Assembly (NCBI GenBank): GCA_943736015.1
Contig: OX031064.1
Location: 38,119,361-38,183,360 of the forward strand
Length of the DNA: 64,000 bases
Source of the DNA: Tridacna crocea
Lineage: Eukaryota > Mollusca > Bivalvia > Cardiida > Cardiidae
Reading direction: 5' to 3'
This document shows positions 36,301 to 40,494 of this stretch, in pieces. Within the stretch, counting starts at the first letter, position 1. Each line of letters opens with the position of its first letter. The notes below the pieces were generated by a model. That model was not told where the DNA came from. It ran no database searches and was given only the letters and a program-made list of their open reading frames with translations. Made by a program: the position numbers and the translations under genes.

Positions 36301-37333
36301 TAAATGTAGGTCAAAAGATTGAACTATCTTTGCAAAAATTGGTTCAAAACTGTCCTTGCATTGGTCCAACCATTTTCTTCTTTTCCCACCATGTTTTAAA
36401 GAACTTTTTTTTCCTCAGTGATATTAAAACAAGGGTTTGTGTGGTAAAGGTTATAAAAAGTTCACTTTATAATTACCAACATTCTTAAATCTACACTGAC
36501 CAACAACTGCAATATTCTGTGAAACCAAATCCTGAACCAGATTATGTTTGTGTGTCTGAAACTCACTGAAAATAAACTTTCTCAACCTTTCATCACAGAA
36601 TGTGAAAAATGGAAGTTTGGTTTCTTTCAACTATTAAGTCCATCTAATAGATGCCATTGAACAACTATGCAAAAATAAGATGCTATAGACGATGTGTATC
36701 AGTTTTTAACCCTTTACTCCATAGATACTTGTTTCTACGCATTGCTTGTAGGAGCCTTTGGAAAACATTGTGGCAAAAGGTGAAATTGCTCGTGACGAGC
36801 AATTTCACCTTTTGTCACAATGTTTTCTATGCTATCAAAAGGTGTCATTTACACATAAGAAACGGCTTCATCCTTGCTGTTATTTAGGGTCAATTAGAGA
36901 TACCATAGAAATGCCTTATGGGGTAAAGGGTTAACTCATCACCAAATGACAAAATTTTAGGTTGTGTCCAAATCGAGAGCATTTGTAGACGACAAAATAA
37001 AAGTAATTGAAATTTTGAAATTTGTTTTATGAAGGGTACAAAACATTGTGGATAAAGGAGAAATGTTGGTTACCAGCATTTTCTCCATTTCCCACAATGT
37101 TTTCTAAAGGCTTCTTTCTCAGGGTCATCAAAAGTAGGGATTGTGTGGTAATTGGTAAAGTTTAGATGGCACTCAAGCAGAGGCTGATATTGTCCGCACA
37201 AATCATGTTGCTTCCAGCACTGAACAGTTTCAACACACCAATTACCTGAAAATTGACTAATTAAACAATTTTTTTACCTTATATGGATTTCCATTGCTGC
37301 TGTACTCTGGTGGTAGATAGATTGGATCTGGAT
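298..37333 (-). CDS. KNDC1: KNDC1 (very-KIND) RasGEF, 13 internal exons, partial at both ends
   Basis: The protein family is a neuronal Ras guanine-nucleotide exchange factor with two KIND domains; in mammals it binds MAP2 and limits dendrite growth. Visible here, numbering from the first residue: KIND1 second half (1-90, YLPPEY, SLGMTLLYAAEY, RPDLESTIILCEEQL), charged linker (100-409), complete KIND2 (410-548, VADILENLDRNLTEEELWAL, IFMAPELQSKGELSEK, KRPELTDISKVC), long Ser/Gln/Lys-rich linker with AFSSPATHFKPIIL near 620, conserved REEFAFDGYMENGVEDLAM (end of exon 9) with SEKYSDLYW in the next exon, and a coiled coil (about 1,490-1,583). Order and motifs match vertebrate KNDC1 as I remember it. 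All 12 junctions have AG/GT borders and keep frame. The RasGEF_N and CDC25 domains must lie left of base 298. The exon for the first half of KIND1 was not found. Spire, PTPN13 and FRMPD2 also have KIND, but not two copies followed by this linker. Confidence 0.9.
425..652 (+). mobile_element. piggyBac-type MITE, family A
   Basis: Left TTAACCCATTACCACACAAT, central arms GTGGGAAAAGGAGAAAATGC paired with their complement and ending in CCCACAGTGTTTT, right end TTAAAGAGTTAC. It lies 35 bp upstream of the acceptor of KNDC1 exon m. Confidence 0.9.
795..1023 (+). mobile_element. piggyBac-type MITE, family A
   Basis: TTAA on both sides and an intact hairpin. It shares its right TTAA with the next copy. 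Confidence 0.9.
1020..1279 (+). mobile_element. piggyBac-type MITE, family A, diverged
   Basis: Starts at the TTAA that ends the previous copy and ends GGTAAAGGGTTAA. Hairpin arms are imperfect (GCCAGTTTTCAACAT). Confidence 0.8.
1472..1570 (+). mobile_element. MITE left half, C-like end
   Basis: TTAAACCCTTTCCCAAACAA to GGTAACCAG, then broken off in mid hairpin. Confidence 0.7.
1711..1938 (-). mobile_element. piggyBac-type MITE, family C
   Basis: TTAACCCTTTCCCAAACAAC to TTGTTTGGGAAAGACTTAA; hairpin loop TTGCTCGTTAGGAGCAA. Confidence 0.9.
2175..2337 (-). CDS. KNDC1: KNDC1 exon l: coiled coil
   Basis: 163 bp, acceptor ATTTTGACAG, donor GTAAAA, ends in phase 1. It encodes DEENSQMLQGKLSALEQQLK and MERRLRKKSQRYYRNLVDQS, a clear heptad-bearing coiled coil that matches the region before the RasGEF module in KNDC1. 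Confidence 0.9.
2386..2617 (+). mobile_element. piggyBac-type MITE, family C
   Basis: TTAACCCTTTCCCAAACAAG to GTTTGGGAAAGGGTCAA; loop TTGCTTGTAACGAGCAA. It begins 49 bp upstream of the acceptor of exon l. Confidence 0.88.
2618..2706 (-). mobile_element. MITE right half
   Basis: From CCAGCATTTTCTCC to TTTGGGAAAGGATTAA; the left half is absent. Confidence 0.7.
2843..3644 (-). CDS. KNDC1: KNDC1 exon k: Ser/Asn-rich linker and HVVYHWAM motif
   Basis: 802 bp, acceptor ATTTAACAG, donor GTAAGT. It starts with a proline/basic segment (RKPPVPRKSSQRP), runs through a Ser/Asn/Asp-rich region with NIKSFRR and KRSSVPNSL, and ends KKGHVVYHWAMIQLCMTPEM. That ending is a helical segment leading into the coiled coil and resembles vertebrate KNDC1. 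Confidence 0.9.
3817..4362. mobile_element. TIR element carrying a decayed zinc-finger-like exon
   Basis: About 546 bp with inverted ends of about 70 bp (GCATCTTTGCAA, CTTGGCCGCT, GCCTCTTTAAAAATC). Inside, on the plus strand from 3,985, ATGGCGACGCCC is followed in a shifted frame by SCRVCDKHLPKKSRQLVFNE, a CxxC-type N-terminal finger, ending YVC. Probably a remnant of the 5' exon of the parent transposase or a captured host exon. It lies in the intron between exons j and k. Confidence 0.62.
4684..4831 (-). CDS. KNDC1: KNDC1 exon j: conserved SEKYSDLYW block
   Basis: 148 bp, acceptor TTTTTACAG. It encodes AEYIASLGMLKWETFISAIS, then EKYSDLYWGAGLLANLYKAV. I chose donor AAA|GTAAGT over two earlier GT sites because only it leaves the phase needed by the next exon, giving VNGNRPPSTTK before LNSRKPPVPRK. 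Confidence 0.88.
5101..5180. repeat. Foldback repeat
   Basis: Inverted arms TTGTGAGTTGTGAGCC and GCCTCATAACTCACAA with further pairing (AATAAACCAC / GTGGATTATT) around a GGGCTATTGCCC loop. Confidence 0.65.
5529..5755 (-). mobile_element. piggyBac-type MITE, family C
   Basis: TTAA on both sides; arms GAGAAATTGCTCGTTACGAG with their complement. It ends 34 bp from the donor of KNDC1 exon i. Confidence 0.92.
5790..7617 (-). CDS. KNDC1: KNDC1 exon i: large linker exon
   Basis: 1,828 bp, acceptor TATTTTTCAG, donor GTAAAT, ends in phase 1. The N-terminal part has AFSSPATHFKPIILQQ, close to a vertebrate KNDC1 motif. A Lys/Ser/Glu-rich stretch follows, then a Gln/Leu-rich and Ser/Asn-rich middle, and finally the strongly conserved REEFAFDGYMENGVEDLAM. 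Apart from the two conserved motifs it looks disordered. A family C MITE ends 34 bp past the donor and a family B MITE starts 105 bp before the acceptor. Confidence 0.94.
7723..7951 (+). mobile_element. piggyBac-type MITE, family B
   Basis: TTAACCCTTTACTCCATAGA to GGGGTAAAGGGTTAA. Arms GGTGAAATTGCTCGTGATGA differ from family A on both strands in step. Confidence 0.92.
8209..8286 (-). CDS. KNDC1: KNDC1 exon h: end of KIND2
   Basis: 78 bp, acceptor AATTTCAG, donor GTAGGT. It encodes VCAQHSNGTSSDTICARVFQ and DAFKSL. The first VC completes the ISKVC motif begun in the preceding exon, as in vertebrate KNDC1. Confidence 0.85.
8329..8557 (-). mobile_element. piggyBac-type MITE, family A
   Basis: TTAACTCATTACCAAACGAC to GGTAATGGGTTAA with an intact hairpin. 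It starts 43 bp upstream of exon h's acceptor. Confidence 0.92.
8705..8920 (-). mobile_element. tRNA-derived SINE
   Basis: On the minus strand the head has GGTCGTGAGGTAGAGC (A box) and CTTGAGTTCAATACCC (B box); the tail reads TTGTTTCTCAATCGATG then TAAAATAAATA, like mollusc SINE tails. Confidence 0.7.
9422..9706 (+). mobile_element. piggyBac-type MITE, family B, with internal duplication
   Basis: The right arm contains a direct duplication of about 47 bp (CATCCTTGCTGTTATTTAGG ...). Ends are family B; the right border has extra bases before GGGTTAA. Confidence 0.85.
9915..10092 (+). mobile_element. Old MITE remnant, family A
   Basis: TTTGTCATTTGCAAAG and AAAAAATTTTGTTACTTAGG recall the family A right half; the hairpin is lost. 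Confidence 0.5.
10324..11106 (-). mobile_element. MITE, family A, split by a 557-bp insertion
   Basis: The left part with hairpin runs to about 10,518; the right end AACCAAGGATTGTTCTGG resumes at 11,076 and closes with GGGTTAA. Confidence 0.8.
10519..11075. mobile_element. Unclassified insertion in a MITE
   Basis: About 557 bp separate the two parts of a family A MITE. GTGGTATTTGTC (10,546) and GACAAATACCAC (ends 11,075) are inverted. The exact left end is unclear. Confidence 0.45.
11167..11394 (-). mobile_element. piggyBac-type MITE, family A, diverged
   Basis: TTAACTCTTTACCATGGTTC to TGTGGTAAAGAGTTAA; arms are imperfect. Confidence 0.82.
11421..11579 (-). CDS. KNDC1: KNDC1 exon g: KIND2 C-terminal half
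   Basis: 159 bp, in frame on both sides, acceptor CTTTTTTAG, donor GTATGT. It encodes CLYGLSVTLRCAAGKKY, SQDLKELLTFLADSNPAKRP and ELTDISK, the closing helices of KIND2. A MITE ends only 26 bp past its donor. Confidence 0.92.
11745..11919 (-). mobile_element. Old MITE, family A, shortened
   Basis: TCTTTACCAAACAACATAAT to TTTGGTAAAGGATTAA; much of the left hairpin arm is lost. Confidence 0.7.
12257..12485 (-). mobile_element. piggyBac-type MITE, family A
   Basis: TTAACTCTTTACCAAACAAC to GTGGTAATTGGTTGA; hairpin nearly perfect. Confidence 0.9.
12755..12840 (+). mobile_element. MITE right-half fragment
   Basis: TTTTGTCATCTGCAAATGTC and CAATTTGGAGAAGTCTGA match the family A right half. Confidence 0.55.
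12843..13160 (-). mobile_element. Old MITE, family A, split at its internal TTAA
   Basis: The left piece ends GCAGGTGACAAAT; after the nested copy the sequence resumes TGTGGCTAGAA. The uninterrupted order (GACAATTTTAATGTGGCT) is seen at 13,755. Confidence 0.72.
12911..13139 (+). mobile_element. piggyBac-type MITE, family A, nested in an older copy
   Basis: TTAACCCATTACCACACAAT to GTGGTAAAGAGTTAA, inserted exactly at a TTAA of the surrounding copy, which now appears on both sides. Confidence 0.92.
13488..13624 (-). CDS. KNDC1: KNDC1 exon f: KIND2 middle
   Basis: 137 bp, acceptor CTTTTACAG, donor GTAAGG. It encodes PAYLSPDTLLIRESGNVSFK and then EEKPLEVIFMAPELQSKGEL. The LSPDTLLI and APEL motifs align with the kinase-like beta strands and APE segment of KIND. 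Confidence 0.92.
13698..13927 (-). mobile_element. piggyBac-type MITE, family A
   Basis: TTAAACCTTTACCAGATGAC to GTGGTAAAGGGTTAA. It starts 73 bp upstream of exon f's acceptor. Confidence 0.88.
13990..14115 (+). mobile_element. MITE remnant
   Basis: GTTGGAAAAGGAGAAAATG and TTGTTGTCTGCCCTTG survive; no TTAA border on the left. Confidence 0.5.
14236..16140. mobile_element. Pearl-like element with nine 167-bp tandem repeats
   Basis: The landmark TTGTGACCCC...CAGTTTTGACCCC recurs near 14,378, 14,544, 14,717, 14,884, 15,051, 15,218, 15,390, 15,557 and 15,724, a period of 166-173 bp. The left end has CACTCACCTGAGTA; the right end has TGCTCAGGTGAGCTAA after a unique segment holding a repeated GGTTGCCATGGCAACC palindrome. 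Architecture resembles bivalve pearl elements. Short ORFs in it are incidental. Confidence 0.75.
16218..16412 (-). mobile_element. MITE, family A, hairpin mostly deleted
   Basis: Both TTAA ends are present; the core shrinks to GGAAAAGGTCATCCACATTT. Confidence 0.82.
16430..16535 (-). mobile_element. MITE left-half fragment
   Basis: GTCCAAATTGAAAGCATTTC matches family A; cut by the next copy. Confidence 0.5.
16536..16769 (+). mobile_element. piggyBac-type MITE, family A
   Basis: Left border TCAACCCTTTACCACACAAT (TTAA changed), right GGTAAAGACTTAA; hairpin with few mismatches. Confidence 0.87.
17177..17404 (+). mobile_element. piggyBac-type MITE, family A with C-like ends
   Basis: TTAACCCTTTCCCAAACAAT to GGTAAAGGGTTAA; intact hairpin. 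Ends 30 bp past exon e's donor. Confidence 0.92.
17434..17548 (-). CDS. KNDC1: KNDC1 exon e: KIND2 start
   Basis: 115 bp, acceptor GTCCTAG, donor GTGAGC, ends in phase 1. It encodes GLTVADILENLDRNLTEEEL followed by WALCKEGTAALQRKKKHL, the hallmark first helices of a KIND domain. MITE copies lie 30 bp and 80 bp away on its two sides. Confidence 0.92.
17628..17879. mobile_element. Symmetrical MITE built from two like halves
   Basis: Both ends derive from the same (GTCCAAATT) half in mirror orientation, around a decayed hairpin, so the whole copy is one long inverted repeat. Confidence 0.65.
17959..18782 (-). CDS. KNDC1: KNDC1 exon d: acidic/basic linker between KIND domains
   Basis: 824 bp, acceptor GTTATAG, donor GTAGGT, ends in phase 0. 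The first third is acidic (DDIPDITEDVSQAESLPWSEEE), then comes an RRRRR stretch and a Lys/Ser/Asn-rich tail ending FKNKRNKRKQ. Predicted disordered, with no recognised domain. The long open frame in AT-rich DNA supports coding. Confidence 0.88.
19032..19260 (+). mobile_element. piggyBac-type MITE, family A, diverged
   Basis: TTAACCCTTCACCAAACAAT to TCTGATAAGAAATTAA; the arms have many mismatches. Confidence 0.8.
19261..20945. other. Intron sequence, little content
   Basis: Plain AT-rich intron between exons c and d. Apart from the MITE remnant at 19.8 kb, no exon, RNA gene or repeat is recognised. Confidence 0.6.
19785..19912 (+). mobile_element. MITE right-half remnant
   Basis: AATTTGTCATCTGAAACTG and TTTTGTTGAGTGGTAAAACG point to family A. 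Confidence 0.5.
20946..21050 (-). CDS. KNDC1: KNDC1 exon c: linker
   Basis: 105 bp, acceptor TTTTACAG, donor GTATGG, phase 1 in and phase 1 out. It encodes a Ser/Glu-rich linker (DVSSSESSGESPTWLS) with no domain. It is supported by frame continuity and splice sites rather than by conservation. Confidence 0.75.
21209..21437 (-). mobile_element. Old MITE, family A
   Basis: GAGCATTTGCAGACAACAAA and a recognisable but mismatched hairpin (GAAGAAAATGTTAGATATCC); ends near GAGGTTAA. Confidence 0.68.
21438..22756. other. Intron sequence, little content
   Basis: AT-rich intron between exons b and c. Only the hairpin at 22.3 kb stands out. Confidence 0.6.
22262..22384. repeat. Hairpin repeat
   Basis: Arms of about 38 bp: TTTTCATGGTGGTATGAAAA on the left pairs with TTTCATACCTCCATGAAAAA on the right, extended by AACCTAAT/ATTAGGTT. 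The spacer holds a short CATACAAA run. Confidence 0.6.
22757..23000 (-). CDS. KNDC1: KNDC1 exon b: KIND1 C-terminal half
   Basis: 244 bp, acceptor TTTTGCAG, donor GTATGG, ends in phase 1. It encodes AHLFSLGMTLLYAAEYNVEH, a leucine-rich helix, LGRM, and RPDLESTIILCEEQL, the typical end of a KIND fold. A 14.3 kb intron precedes it. Confidence 0.93.
23590..23818 (-). mobile_element. piggyBac-type MITE, family A
   Basis: TTAACTCTTTACCACACGAC to GTTAATGGGTTAA; arms nearly perfect. Confidence 0.92.
24099..26919. mobile_element. CACTA-like non-autonomous element
   Basis: 2,821 bp, ends CACTACTGCA and TGCAGTAGTG, flanked by TTT on both sides (possible 3-bp duplication, but low complexity). About 510 bp at the left end and 620 bp at the right end are packed with CCATTAAT/ATTAATGG motifs in both orientations, like the subterminal repeats of EnSpm/CACTA elements. 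The interior has no convincing gene and includes an old MITE. The long-range pairing of the ends is inferred. Confidence 0.6.
26018..26223 (+). mobile_element. Old MITE inside the CACTA-like element
   Basis: AACCAGCCTTTTTGAAAC, hairpin GAAAACACTAAGAATTATCA, right end TCATTTGATAAAGAG. Confidence 0.65.
26923..27789. other. Intron sequence, little content
   Basis: Very AT-rich, with short TA runs near 27,060 and 27,150; no gene or element is recognised. Confidence 0.6.
27790..27988 (+). mobile_element. Old MITE, family A, right hairpin arm lost
   Basis: GACCCTGAGAAAGAAGCC on the left and GTCATCTGGTAAAGGGATAA on the right. Confidence 0.7.
27989..29954. other. Intron sequence with one MITE scrap
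   Basis: A family A scrap (GGAGAAAATGCTGGCAAG) lies near 28,520. Around 29,440-29,500 a CpG-richer patch includes AAAATGGCTGCGCCCATG and, on the minus strand, a strong donor-like CAT|GTAAGT at about 29,395. No reading frame is supported. Confidence 0.45.
29955..30183 (-). mobile_element. piggyBac-type MITE, family B
   Basis: TTAACCCATTACCCCATAAG to GAGTAAAGGGTTAA; loop TTGCTCGTCAGGAGCAA. Confidence 0.92.
30195..30394 (-). mobile_element. piggyBac-type MITE, family A, shortened
   Basis: TTAACTCATTAACAAACAAC to TTTGGTAGAGTTAA; hairpin intact, left flank about 30 bp short. Confidence 0.87.
30631..30986. mobile_element. TIR MITE with TTTAT duplication
   Basis: 356 bp from CACTGTATGG to CCATACAGTG, with a further shared inverted block (AAATTTCTTCGGTGAATTCA). 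Direct 5-bp flanks TTTAT at 30,626-30,630 and 30,987-30,991. Superfamily not assigned. Confidence 0.72.
31522..31750 (-). mobile_element. piggyBac-type MITE, family B
   Basis: TTAACCCTTTACCCCATAAG to GAGTAAAGGGTTAA with a near-perfect hairpin. Confidence 0.92.
31799..31992 (-). mobile_element. Family B MITE, left end missing, part of a tandem duplication
   Basis: Begins at TTTAATTGACCCTAAATAAC. The flank GGCCAGCAGAGGCTTCAAAA follows both this copy and the one before it. Confidence 0.85.
32389..32617 (+). mobile_element. piggyBac-type MITE, family A
   Basis: TTAACCCATTACCACACAAT to GTTTGGTAATGGGTTAA; 64-bp hairpin with a single mismatch, close to consensus. Confidence 0.94.
32626..32782. repeat. 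Hairpin MITE
   Basis: 157 bp that fold on themselves almost end to end; arms include TATCAACTGGTTGTTTTT / AATAACCAGTTGAT and GGCGTTGAAAAAAC. It lies 8 bp past the MITE at 32.4-32.6 kb. Confidence 0.75.
33068..33363. mobile_element. Symmetrical MITE, outer part
   Basis: Mirror-image (GTCCAAATT) halves on each side, with the inner copy sitting between them; right end TTTGGCAAAGAGTTAA. Confidence 0.65.
33133..33301. mobile_element. Short symmetrical MITE, inner part
   Basis: 169 bp with TTAA on both sides; both ends derive from the GAAAGAAGCC half, so the element is a complete palindrome. Core GAAAATGCTGCATTTTC. Confidence 0.82.
33518..33583. repeat. Short hairpin, family shared with 37.4 kb
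   Basis: TCGGTTTGCTTCCAAAAC on the left pairs with TTGGAAGCAAATCGA on the right around CAGCTTGTAACAAGCTG. The same pattern recurs at 37,411-37,506. Confidence 0.55.
33598..33805 (+). mobile_element. Old MITE, family A
   Basis: CCTTGAGAAAGAAGGC and GTCATCTGCAAATGCTTG; hairpin decayed. Confidence 0.65.
34084..34292 (-). mobile_element. piggyBac-type MITE, family A, short right arm
   Basis: TTAACTCTCTACCACACAAG to GTGGTAACAAGTTAA; the right arm jumps from CCAGCATTTTC to AAAAGGC. Confidence 0.85.
34289..34480 (+). repeat. tRNA-like repeat with inverted A-box copy
   Basis: The segment has TTTAGCTCAGTGGTTATAG (A box) and GGTTTTGAATCCCGCC (B box), preceded by a short inverted copy of the A-box part (CATAACCACTGAGCTAAAA). 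GAGATATCTCTTT plus the A box is nearly the same as in the TRIM LTRs at 44.7 and 45.1 kb, so it may be a diverged solo LTR or a SINE built on the same tRNA block. Confidence 0.5.
34673..34902 (+). mobile_element. piggyBac-type MITE, family A
   Basis: Left TTAGCCCCTCACTAAATACT (decayed), right GTTTAGTAAAGAGTTAA; hairpin intact. Confidence 0.87.
35229..35459. mobile_element. Chimeric MITE (family D): B end, C hairpin
   Basis: The right end (TGAGTATCTATGGAGTAAAG then GGTTAA) equals family B; the hairpin (GGAGAAATTGCTCGTTATGA) equals family C; the left end (TTAACCCTTTACCTGATATG) is unlike both. Confidence 0.85.
35456..35689 (-). mobile_element. piggyBac-type MITE, family A
   Basis: Shares its left TTAA with the chimeric copy; ends GTGGTAAAGGGTTAA. 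Confidence 0.88.
35695..35914 (-). mobile_element. piggyBac-type MITE, family A, short hairpin
   Basis: TTACCTTTTAACAACAAAAT to TAACTTACGAGTTAA; the loop region is reduced to AAAATCATTTTC. Confidence 0.82.
35915..36205 (+). mobile_element. Probable tRNA-derived SINE
   Basis: The B-box-like GGTTTGATTCCCAG at 35,967 follows a weak A box; the 3' end reads TTTGTAAATAAATATC. It begins right after a MITE border. Confidence 0.45.
36240..36455 (-). mobile_element. Old MITE, family A
   Basis: CTATACCAAACAATAAAATT to TGTGTGGTAAAGGTTA; left hairpin arm lost. Confidence 0.65.
36706..36934 (+). mobile_element. piggyBac-type MITE, family B
   Basis: Close to the family B consensus; loop TTGCTCGTGACGAGCAA. 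Its right TTAA is also the left TTAA of the next copy. Confidence 0.94.
36931..37159 (-). mobile_element. piggyBac-type MITE, family A
   Basis: TTAACTCATCACCAAATGAC to GTGGTAATTGGTAA. It lies 119 bp from the donor of exon a. Confidence 0.87.
37278..37333 (-). CDS. KNDC1: KNDC1 exon a: KIND1 middle
   Basis: 56 bp, acceptor TTTTCAG, donor GTAAAA. It reads PDPIYLPPEYSSNGNPYK after two bases completing an upstream codon. The PPEY motif is the KIND1 counterpart of the kinase APE-type segment, and it joins directly to the next exon. Confidence 0.88.
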
Positions 37334-37410
37334 CTGAAAAGATAAAAGTGAAAATTTTTAGTTTATACCATGTCAACACAGCAGTCTTTTGCATGTCTAC
37401 TTAACTTCAG

Positions 37411-37506
37411 AATATATCAAGGGTTTACTTCAAAAACCTTGTAACTACAGCTTTTTCCAAGCTGTGGTTACGAAGTTTTCAAAGTAAACCGACGATATGC
37501 TATATA
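37411..37506. repeat. Short hairpin, second copy
   Basis: GGTTTACTTCAAAAACCTTG and the right arm CGAAGTTTTCAAAGTAAACC pair; the stem tip is CAGCTT/AAGCTG. It lies about 80 bp upstream of KNDC1 exon a. Confidence 0.55.
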
Positions 37507-37653
37507 TAAATCCAATGACTATCAATGAGAAAATGATTTTTCTGCTCCTCTATAGTGGCGCTTCTTTTGGAACTTTATTTGAAAAGGACCAGTAACTCTT
37601 CATGAACAATCCAGACATTTCCACAACTTTTTCAAAGCTATTAAGAAACAGTA

Positions 37654-37884
37654 TTAACTCTTTACCACACAATCCGGACTTTTAACACCCTTGAGAAAAA
37701 AGCCTGTGGAAAACATTGTGGGAAAAGGAGAAAATGCTGGTTACCAGCATTTTCTCCTTTTCCCACATTATGTTTTCTACCTGGCCGGAAACAAATTTTA
37801 GTTCTTGAATTACATTTATTTTGTCGTATGTAAACGCTTTCAATTTGGACTAGTATAAAATTTTGTCATGTGGTATAGAGTTAA
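37654..37884 (+). mobile_element. piggyBac-type MITE, family A
   Basis: TTAACTCTTTACCACACAAT to GTGGTATAGAGTTAA; hairpin intact. Confidence 0.9.
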
Positions 37885-38129
37885 ACTTTTCCTTCATCAT
37901 GTTGGCTCAACCATGCACATGTTTATTTTATATAATTAGTGTCAATAATGGGTCCTAGGGTGATTTTTTTTCATATTTGGACATTTATTGTACTCCATAC
38001 CGCAGTTAAAAAGTAACATCTCCTTTGGGAACAGTTATCTATGCCACTTAATTTATAAGCAGTTGTGTGCCTGCAAACAGTAGTAGGCCAAGATAGTGAT
38101 AGTATCACTGAAGTTGAATACGATTTGAA

Positions 38130-38484
38130 CATTATCTCCCGCTAGATGGCATTCTATAACTACTCACCTATCTAATTTGGGCATCCTGGGTACAGAGCTG
38201 AACCACTTTCCTACGCGACAACCATTACTTTGAATTTCAAACTAAAATAAACGTTTACTCAATAAAACGCTACATCGTGCAATTCACTCATCTATGATCA
38301 GCAGTTTAGAGAAACCTGGAGCTAAAGCAGGTCTCATTTCTCCTCAACTGTATTGATATTAAAGCTGTTTTCTACATTGCTACTTTATAGAGCATAATAA
38401 TTTACAGTCTGCCCACTTTCAGGGCTAGTGATGCATCATATAAGACAGTCGAATCTTCAAAGAATATGACATGCGAAGACAACG
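38130..38484. mobile_element. MULE-like MITE, copy 1
   Basis: 355 bp from CATTATCTCCCGCTAGATGG to GAAGACAACG. Flanks CGATTTGAA and CTATTTGAA form a 9-bp target duplication with one mismatch. Ends are imperfect inverted repeats (CATTATCTCC vs CGTTGTCTGC). Confidence 0.7.
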
Positions 38485-38672
38485 CTATTTGAAATGTGGG
38501 AAAAAACTGAAGGATGTTTACAGAATCCTAAGAACTCTGAAACATGACTTTCAAAGACTTGTATTCTGAACTGTACTTTTAACTAAGCAAAAACATACAT
38601 TTACATATACTTTCATTACAAAAGTTCTACTTTTTCAGTTGTGGGCCATTTTTTATTTAAAGTGGTGAACTG

Positions 38673-38963
38673 AACCCTATCCCAAACAAACCCTGGTTTT
38701 CATGGCCCTACAAAAGAAGCCTTTTGAAAAATCGCGGGAAAGGGAGAAAATGATAACTGTTTTCTACCATCACATCACAGGCAATCGGGTTATGACAAAC
38801 TTTGCTACCTCTATATTGTAATATAGAAGTTTGTCATAACCCGAACGCCTGTGCTTCCCATACATGTAGTAAGTTTCAATTTTTGAGTCACATTAAGTTT
38901 GTCCTCTGCAAAAGCCTTCAATTTTGACCAGTCCAAAATTTTGTCATTTGGTAAAGAGTTGAT
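38673..38963 (+). mobile_element. MITE, family A, core replaced by another hairpin
   Basis: TGAACCCTATCCCAAACAAA to TTTGGTAAAGAGTTGA. The unrelated hairpin at 38,772 stands where the right arm should be. Confidence 0.78.
38772..38858. repeat. Hairpin inserted in a MITE
   Basis: CACAGGC...GGGTTATGACAAACTT pairs with AAGTTTGTCATAACCCGAAC...GCCTGTG. It replaces the core hairpin region of the surrounding MITE. Confidence 0.6.
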
Positions 38964-38982
38964 TTGCCTTAAAAAATTATTT

Positions 38983-39053
38983 GCCTCCAGTGAGGTTTGA
39001 ACTCACGACCCCTGGTTTACGAGACCAGTGCTCTACCACTGAGCTATAGAGGC
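38983..39053 (-). tRNA. tRNA-Thr (anticodon CGT)
   Basis: A 71-nt cloverleaf: acceptor GCCTCTA with TGGAGGC (seven pairs, one G-U), D arm GCTCAGTGGTAGAGC, anticodon stem CTGGT/ACCAG around loop CTCGTAA, variable loop GGGTC, T arm GTGAG-TTCAAAC-CTCAC. A and B boxes are intact, no intron is present, and a run of six T follows within about ten bases as a Pol III terminator. Looks functional. It sits alone between a MITE and a MULE-like element. Confidence 0.9.
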
Positions 39054-39273
39054 CTATATGAGACACTGCTACCGAAAGGAAATCTGTAAAGACAACAATA
39101 AAGCCCATTCTGATATTATTCTGTTGTATTGTCTTGTCAAGATATTACCATTCCCACAATCCTTTTGCCTTCCAATACTGAAACTATGATATAGGAAAAT
39201 TCAAGAAAGTAGTTTATAGATAGCAAAGGCTTAGGGCCCAAAACAGGAACCAAGACTTCAATGTGTAATGTAG

Positions 39274-39561
39274 ACATTATCTCCCGCTAGATGGCATTCT
39301 ATGAATTCAAAACAAAAAAAAAGGTTTACCCAATAAAACGCTACCTCGTGCAAATCACTCAACTATGATCACCAGTTTAGAGAAATCTGTTGCTAAAGCA
39401 GGTCTCATTTCTCCTCAAACGTATTGATACGTAAAAGCTATTTTCAACATTGCTACTTTATAGAGCGTAATATTATTAAAGTCAGCCCGCTTTCCGGGCT
39501 AGTAGTGATGCGTCATATAAGACAGTCGAATCTTCGAAGAATATGACATGCGCAGACAATG
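39274..39561. mobile_element. MULE-like MITE, copy 2 (internally shorter)
   Basis: Same family as the copies at 38.1 and 48.5 kb, missing about 65 bp near the left end. Perfect 9-bp duplication GTAATGTAG at 39,265-39,273 and 39,562-39,570. Confidence 0.78.
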
Positions 39562-40048
39562 GTAATGTAGAATTATGGGATGAGGCTAAATACTCCTTTA
39601 TCACTTTTATAGAACATCTACATTTTTGTAATCAAGCCGAAAACTGCTTGTAAAAAGAAAGTCTAACCATGCAATTTCGTACCATTTCTTTTAAATGGAA
39701 AGTCTTATATCTGACAGAATGATAATTTGAGATATTATGGGAGATAATTTGACCGAATTAATGGTTATTTTTTTATAAATACATGTACATACTTTTCACC
39801 TGACAGATTTTTCTTACAGTTTCCTCACTAAATATTAAGTGTTTATAATTTTAAACAATAAGGAAAAATAGAAATGGCACTTATCTATGCTTTAATTTGG
39901 TCAGAAATCAAGGTTGAAGATCACTTATGACAAAATAGGATAAAAGCTCCATAGGCAAAGAGGAAAAAAGGGAAAGATTGACAATAGGAGCAATCTCTCC
40001 TTTTCCATCGATAATTCTCAAAGTGGAAACAGCTATACTTTCACAGCT

Positions 40049-40243
40049 TTAACCCTTTACTCCACAGATACTCATTTCGATGCATTGCTTGTAGGAGCCT
40101 TTCGAAAACATTGTGGCAAAAGGTGAAATTGCTCGTGACGAGCAATTTCACCTTTTGTTACACATAAGAAATGGCTTCATCCTTGCTGTTATTTAGGGTC
40201 TATTAGAGATACCATAGAAATGCCTTATGGGGTAAAGGGTTAA
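40049..40243 (+). mobile_element. piggyBac-type MITE, family B, shortened
   Basis: Consensus-like ends and loop; about 34 bp right of the hairpin are missing. Confidence 0.9.
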
Positions 40244-40494
40244 ATTTTCTGCCTTTGTTTCCCAGTTCAGTGTGTAATGTGTGTAACACTCTGTCAGGAG
40301 CAATTTAATCATTCGATGGTGACAGTTCAAAGATCGCTTTTTTTTCACATCATCATTACTTCCAGAAGAAAGGGCTACTTGTTTCAGTGCACAACAATAA
40401 ATAATGCAATTGCATTATGTGCAAACAGTGTGTAAATGGACTTTTGATTCTGTATCCACAACAAAAATACATGCAGTTACCCTTTAGTAAGCAT

